From Bacteroidales bacterium (lineage in GTDB: Bacteria > Bacteroidota > Bacteroidia > Bacteroidales > Paludibacteraceae), in assembly GCA_022784645.1 (NCBI GenBank), contig JALFZG010000034.1:1-42996 (forward strand): DNA of 42,996 bases, given 5' to 3'. Position 1 is the first letter of the stretch. Every line of letters starts with the position of its first letter. Both the position numbers and the translations under genes were made by a program. This document shows, piece after piece, positions 41,101 through 42,996 of the stretch. The notes below the pieces were generated by a model that saw only the letters and a list, made by a program, of their open reading frames with translations, had not been told where the DNA came from and searched no databases.

Positions 41101-42996
41101 TGCGCCCAGAGAGGGAGGTCGCAACATGCCGACTATTCATTACGACTATAAATTACCTTTTCACGATATTCGACCTGCTCTATCCTCAAGCGAGAATCCT
41201 GATTATAGTTTCCCTTACGTAATAAAGCTTATGTTTGACGAACAGGAGCTTTCTGGTGCTGAGGTTACTTTTTATGATGCCCGTGGCTTTGAATTGCAAA
41301 AGAAAATTCGGCAAAATGTATGCGGTTCTTATGCTTGGGTGGCTCAAAGCTTAACTTGTATGGATAAGTTCGGACGGGTGGTTGGTTCTACTACTCCGTT
41401 TGTGTCAAAATGCTCGGTTGATACGTATGATTCAATGTGGCAGGGGACATCGGCTACTTTTACGAATATTGACTATGATATCATGGATCGAAAAATCGTA
41501 ATAATACATCCGGATGGAAATTCTCAATTATTCAATTATGATTTTGCAAACGATTATCAAGGAAATATTCGATTCCGTCAAACAATAAAAAATGAAAACA
41601 AAATCTCCTATATAACATTGCAATCTCCTCAAGGATGGACTATTCAGCAGATAAATCCATTAGGGCAAAATACCTCATTTACGTATAATGCCTTAGGCGA
41701 ACTGATCTCTTCTACAGATGCTGATGGTTATACTACTCGCTATGCGTATGATATGTTCGGACGCATGGTCCATCGTTCACATCCAGATGCAGGTCGCACG
41801 CAATGGAATTATGATGCAGCAGGAAACCTAATTAACATGACTACTGAAGCGCTGAATCAGTTTGGATTAGAGGTGAACTACAACTACTTGTACAATAGGC
41901 TGGTAGAGGTGTACTATCCGATTCATACGGACTTAAATGTCTCATACAAGTATTACTCCAATGGACGATTGGCGCAACGATTGGATGCCACCGGTCAGGA
42001 AAACTTTACGTATGATGAGCTGGGTAATGTAAAGCAGTCTGACAGATGGATTTATATTCCTACCGAAAGCACCGATTTCCGGTTTACTCATCGCTATAAC
42101 TACGACTCTTTTGGCAGAATTCGCAGTATGATTTATCCCGATGGAGATAGTGTTTGCTATCATTATTACCAATCCGGACAACTGAATCGGGTGGATCATT
42201 TCTACCAGAGGCAGCACTTGCCTTTACTCAACAGCATTCTCTATGATAAAGCAGGCAGGAAGGTGTCCGTAATTTATGGCAACGATGTTGCCTCTGATTA
42301 TAAATATTCCCACGACCGCAATTGGTTAATACAAACTTGTACTTATTCTTCAAAATCGGGTGATTTATTGCAAAATCTCTCTTACACCTATGATGCCGTG
42401 GGGAATATTACGGAAATCGAACAATCCGCAGGACCTGTTAATGGACTTGGTGGCGAGTACCATAATTATTATATCTACGATGATCTTAATCGGTTAAATA
42501 AAGTTTACTGCAAACAACTAGGTTTGTTCGATTATGATTTCAGCATCACCATGTCGCCTACAGGCCGTATAGGAGAGAAAAACTTGACCTATGCAGCAGG
42601 TGCTATCAGCTCCTACCAACTCAACGGATATGATAAAAATTTCACTACCCATCAGCCTCGCGTAATTTATGATCAGGCAAGAGGTTCGCAAAGTCTGTTT
42701 TGGGATGCGAATGGCAATCTATCGCAAACGGTGGATTGCAAGACGGGTGCTGCAAGCATCAATTTCTGGGACGAGGAGAACAGACTCCGACTGGCTGTCA
42801 ATCCGAAGTTTGTCGGTTACTATGGCTATGATGCCAATGGCGAACGAGTGTATAGACTTACGGGTAGTACGCAATATGATGATTTGAATGGCTCGAATCC
42901 ATCCTTTGGCATAATTTTTGATGGCCTTACGGTGTATCCGAGTCCGTATATCGTGCTGACTGAAAAGCAGTACACCAAGCATTACTATGCCGGTAC
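35174..42996 (+). CDS. Giant SpvB/FG-GAP/YD-repeat RHS-type protein (3' partial)
   Basis: ATG at 35174 opens a frame that stays open to the window end (at least 2607 residues); in-frame sense was checked at several points. Residues 1-20 are a signal peptide (LSICVQMVAQ). A beta-rich region to about 200 is followed by an SpvB/TcdB-type domain from residue 205 (RGTAELTYPIELPKGRRGMQ, ILGVGWSM). Calcium-loop repeats of FG-GAP/VCBS type occur near 611 (DINGDGLPDY), 688, 1345 (DLNGDGYPDF), 1433, 1519 and 1613. YD repeats start near 1966 (YDPMGRLTDV) and continue to YTKHYYAGT at the edge. The toxin end is outside the window. It should form the encapsulating shell that carries a toxin, and lies 56 bp after the immunity-type lipoprotein. 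Confidence 0.9.
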   Translation, partial: MKKHVVLALGLSICVQMVAQEILTPTRVSQFAIEKVYPQEQTLLLEYESFRLSADSGTLKHDLPLQFSVLGRSQSQPMPSNMLNTTGDFAEGYRLLPNGEHFQEPALISIPYDPFKIPMGYKAEDVYSYYYDEASAQWTQLERCAVDTIAHIITSYTTHFTDFANAVIKVPDMPESKAFVPTALTDMPDVNPLQGIPMIAAPTANNRGTAELTYPIELPKGRRGMQPNVDLHYSSAGGNGILGVGWSMQTPAITIDTRWGVPRYSDELETEAYLLNGEQLLLHDNEGKPIDLAHKSTHFEPRHRGDIRFYARDRRNQDYIIRCGNNPKEYYWIVTDRSGATYYYGYDPFTNTIDDKAVLKDAQNNIAEWSLTAMVDMYGNYIRYSYTIDKNNNKYLDKYLDYIEYTGNVNTNIAPIYRVDFEYGNEREDDILDGRLGFLRQTTKYLCTILVSCNGEAIASYVMNYDYCSAKTLNKLRLHAITKYDAYSTRCRHVDFRTPAWVDFDNISSQNKLVNDTETILFDTTQHTSSAIPGSRTTFNYCDAQTTSNLFRTTSKSYPISNLGQNNNHRFGGGMAFTVGLGGDVSKTNTSLGANFNISYGNGQTQSMMMDINGDGLPDYVFKDGADIYYQKQNNNGSFSGRIKINLPHLVKEFSLSYSLGFQASVVAQLSASPIAFTHSFTATYFADVNNDRLPDLITSKGVFINRLDADGNPNFQLIDGDIIESSDKQCNRVVRNGAVDPRLECELSYDSLRTIPFSDLYSQSYVENNEGQSQESSPEEQISEVEAGEISVENLINQYHYTNSEYILDSKRNTTYDQDIHISAPIPADEAFLYSAVKEEKRVRYPILEAVLLQYKAPEYKVETTDTELKIYKLQQECSSYDSLPQVDVVRVWVADKPRTITLNSTIRLLNDSSENREQSRKFDGIKYAIQWCQSVSTNTDGKLSAAKNKLLNEGIIENKNDTLARHFTQIISVSKGDVLMFRLSAQDNRFFDDTEWLLELTDNNDQQVFKSYEDFYCWAEGDFVTIYPGTVDVEIATVNNQSQPVNLYLYKNSNVITSNTIASGPNTITSTLHVDTINNIHDTIRVRIAYQGQEPQWSKINVTTKLSASYDSQEIAGKIVEYQLGSSIEGLSHIFSSDQDTALYKKYKDLFGVLHKNWGQFAYKNKRQYDQIILLEDLSSYVNDMSLKLQDSLSSDALSQDLDAYSIGITNQMDQVQSNSLVLGEDSLSMPDFMDEYNPFADDRCWIPMQADASLCRWVVTGNLGGLGAKLHSTSLQPIPGSDTTTVEMVYFDSSIPVTEDGSEVKTIRKCSYAYNPTISAGIGNANAHISGGFNKVTTDFMDLNGDGYPDFIGKNAVQFTNPWGGIGDLIVNQWESVISSNVSAGAGLSGSNSVVMPQIGNGKRTNKTYQLGVSSSGDYSYSKINTTYMDINNDGLPDMVHQGTGNDHNWVRYNIGYGFTDEYQLPQKMEINTSHNVSLNADVSIIDTACFSLEQHSISGGISSNRSENTSTYRMIDLDGDGYLDKVKFSHAVLGSETPTIEIYRNRHNQLWENGITLKSCSNPSSETYNVSTNVAFSIGLSFALFKMVFNPQLMPYSWTGTFSKMELMDMNGDGFVDLIDGDCIYYNANGTQPTNLLTSVTNPTGQTILLNYTQSEPTVEHAGRSWILASVCDKLPAGYGVDERDTISKHFSYADAYYETYEKSDYGYDTVTTTEFNIDGKTYRILHQVYANKDFINHGELLQDSLSDGAHPYVVNKYNTTFSQVDNTTLDLCNDHNVRRLREEYRTYFYEGQPNAQIISAYILEYDSLYNLVRRNDYGDVNIATDDMEQLITYKHTNPIAHNLISLPIKEEVRSQGKLLRRSEMDYNPMGSPVEVRLFNQYIVSKTNLQYDTYGNVIEMAAPENEQQERATLHYAYDLLTASYPVFVCNQFGETQLTDYDIRFGVPRKVVDPSGIAIIYRYDPMGRLTDVIAPREGGRNMPTIHYDYKLPFHDIRPALSSSENPDYSFPYVIKLMFDEQELSGAEVTFYDARGFELQKKIRQNVCGSYAWVAQSLTCMDKFGRVVGSTTPFVSKCSVDTYDSMWQGTSATFTNIDYDIMDRKIVIIHPDGNSQLFNYDFANDYQGNIRFRQTIKNENKISYITLQSPQGWTIQQINPLGQNTSFTYNALGELISSTDADGYTTRYAYDMFGRMVHRSHPDAGRTQWNYDAAGNLINMTTEALNQFGLEVNYNYLYNRLVEVYYPIHTDLNVSYKYYSNGRLAQRLDATGQENFTYDELGNVKQSDRWIYIPTESTDFRFTHRYNYDSFGRIRSMIYPDGDSVCYHYYQSGQLNRVDHFYQRQHLPLLNSILYDKAGRKVSVIYGNDVASDYKYSHDRNWLIQTCTYSSKSGDLLQNLSYTYDAVGNITEIEQSAGPVNGLGGEYHNYYIYDDLNRLNKVYCKQLGLFDYDFSITMSPTGRIGEKNLTYAAGAISSYQLNGYDKNFTTHQPRVIYDQARGSQSLFWDANGNLSQTVDCKTGAASINFWDEENRLRLAVNPKFVGYYGYDANGERVYRLTGSTQYDDLNGSNPSFGIIFDGLTVYPSPYIVLTEKQYTKHYYAG

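Overview
The window looks like a chromosome segment of a gut-type Bacteroidales bacterium (phylum Bacteroidota). The evidence is a SusC/SusD pair, promoters of the Bacteroidota form (TTTG, 19-20 bp, TAnnTTTG), a DUF3244 protein, a gingipain-type C25 peptidase and a T9SS-like sorting tail, a lipoprotein TPR regulator, and housekeeping genes (topB, HU, rhomboid, cca, prmC, recX) that best resemble this order. I cannot assign a genus. I see no rRNA, tRNA, CRISPR array or transposase.

Layout. (1) 1-1000: the 3' end of a Gly/Ser-tailed gene (possibly HU-like), a small membrane protein and a 52-aa smalltalk-like peptide, separated by large hairpins and GC-rich palindromes. (2) 1214-8921, minus strand: a polysaccharide utilisation locus transcribed susC, susD, pectate-lyase-like lipoprotein, small secreted protein; pectin is the likely substrate. 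(3) 9098-20192: core genes, namely topoisomerase III; a membrane protein and glycosyltransferase pair; rhomboid protease and EEP-family phosphatase/nuclease; HU; DUF4294; CCA-adding-type enzyme with HD domain; prmC; recX. (4) 20193-22842: a repeat-rich stretch with three arrays built on TGGAACG plus a small palindrome, other tandem repeats of 8, 10 and 11 bp, a strong terminator, and two complementary pieces of a YhcG/DUF1016 gene in swapped order. (5) 22843-28456: a TPR/HTH regulator divergent from an operon-like run of DUF3244 protein, C25 peptidase and two lipoproteins, with an 18-bp perfect palindrome between them. (6) 28606-42996: a polymorphic-toxin region.

The toxin region is the most interesting part. 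Two genes (29868 and 33626) each carry a signal peptide and a nearly identical 132-codon module ending in the RHS-tip motif (SVDPL, TPYLYCNGNPI, VDPDG). Each then switches to an unrelated C-terminal domain and is followed immediately by a small exported protein that is a candidate immunity factor. The first C-terminal domain has an H...SxGC signature like L,D-transpeptidase/YkuD-type enzymes, and its partner looks like an SH3-type secreted protein. The second partner is a lipoprotein whose start overlaps the toxin stop. Between them lie a headless toxin-tail remnant, a polytopic membrane protein and a secreted transglutaminase-like protein. Upstream and almost abutting is a secreted protein with a T9SS-like tail; downstream is a very large SpvB/FG-GAP/YD-repeat protein (at least 2607 residues) that runs off the window. 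The working model is a set of stand-alone exported RHS-tip effectors that share DNA with an RHS locus and can exchange toxin ends through the conserved 396-bp module. Base composition is visibly mosaic: the shared module and 28606-30263 look closer to the core genome, while toxin ends and immunity genes are AT-rich. All functional statements are from reading the sequence; no searches were run.
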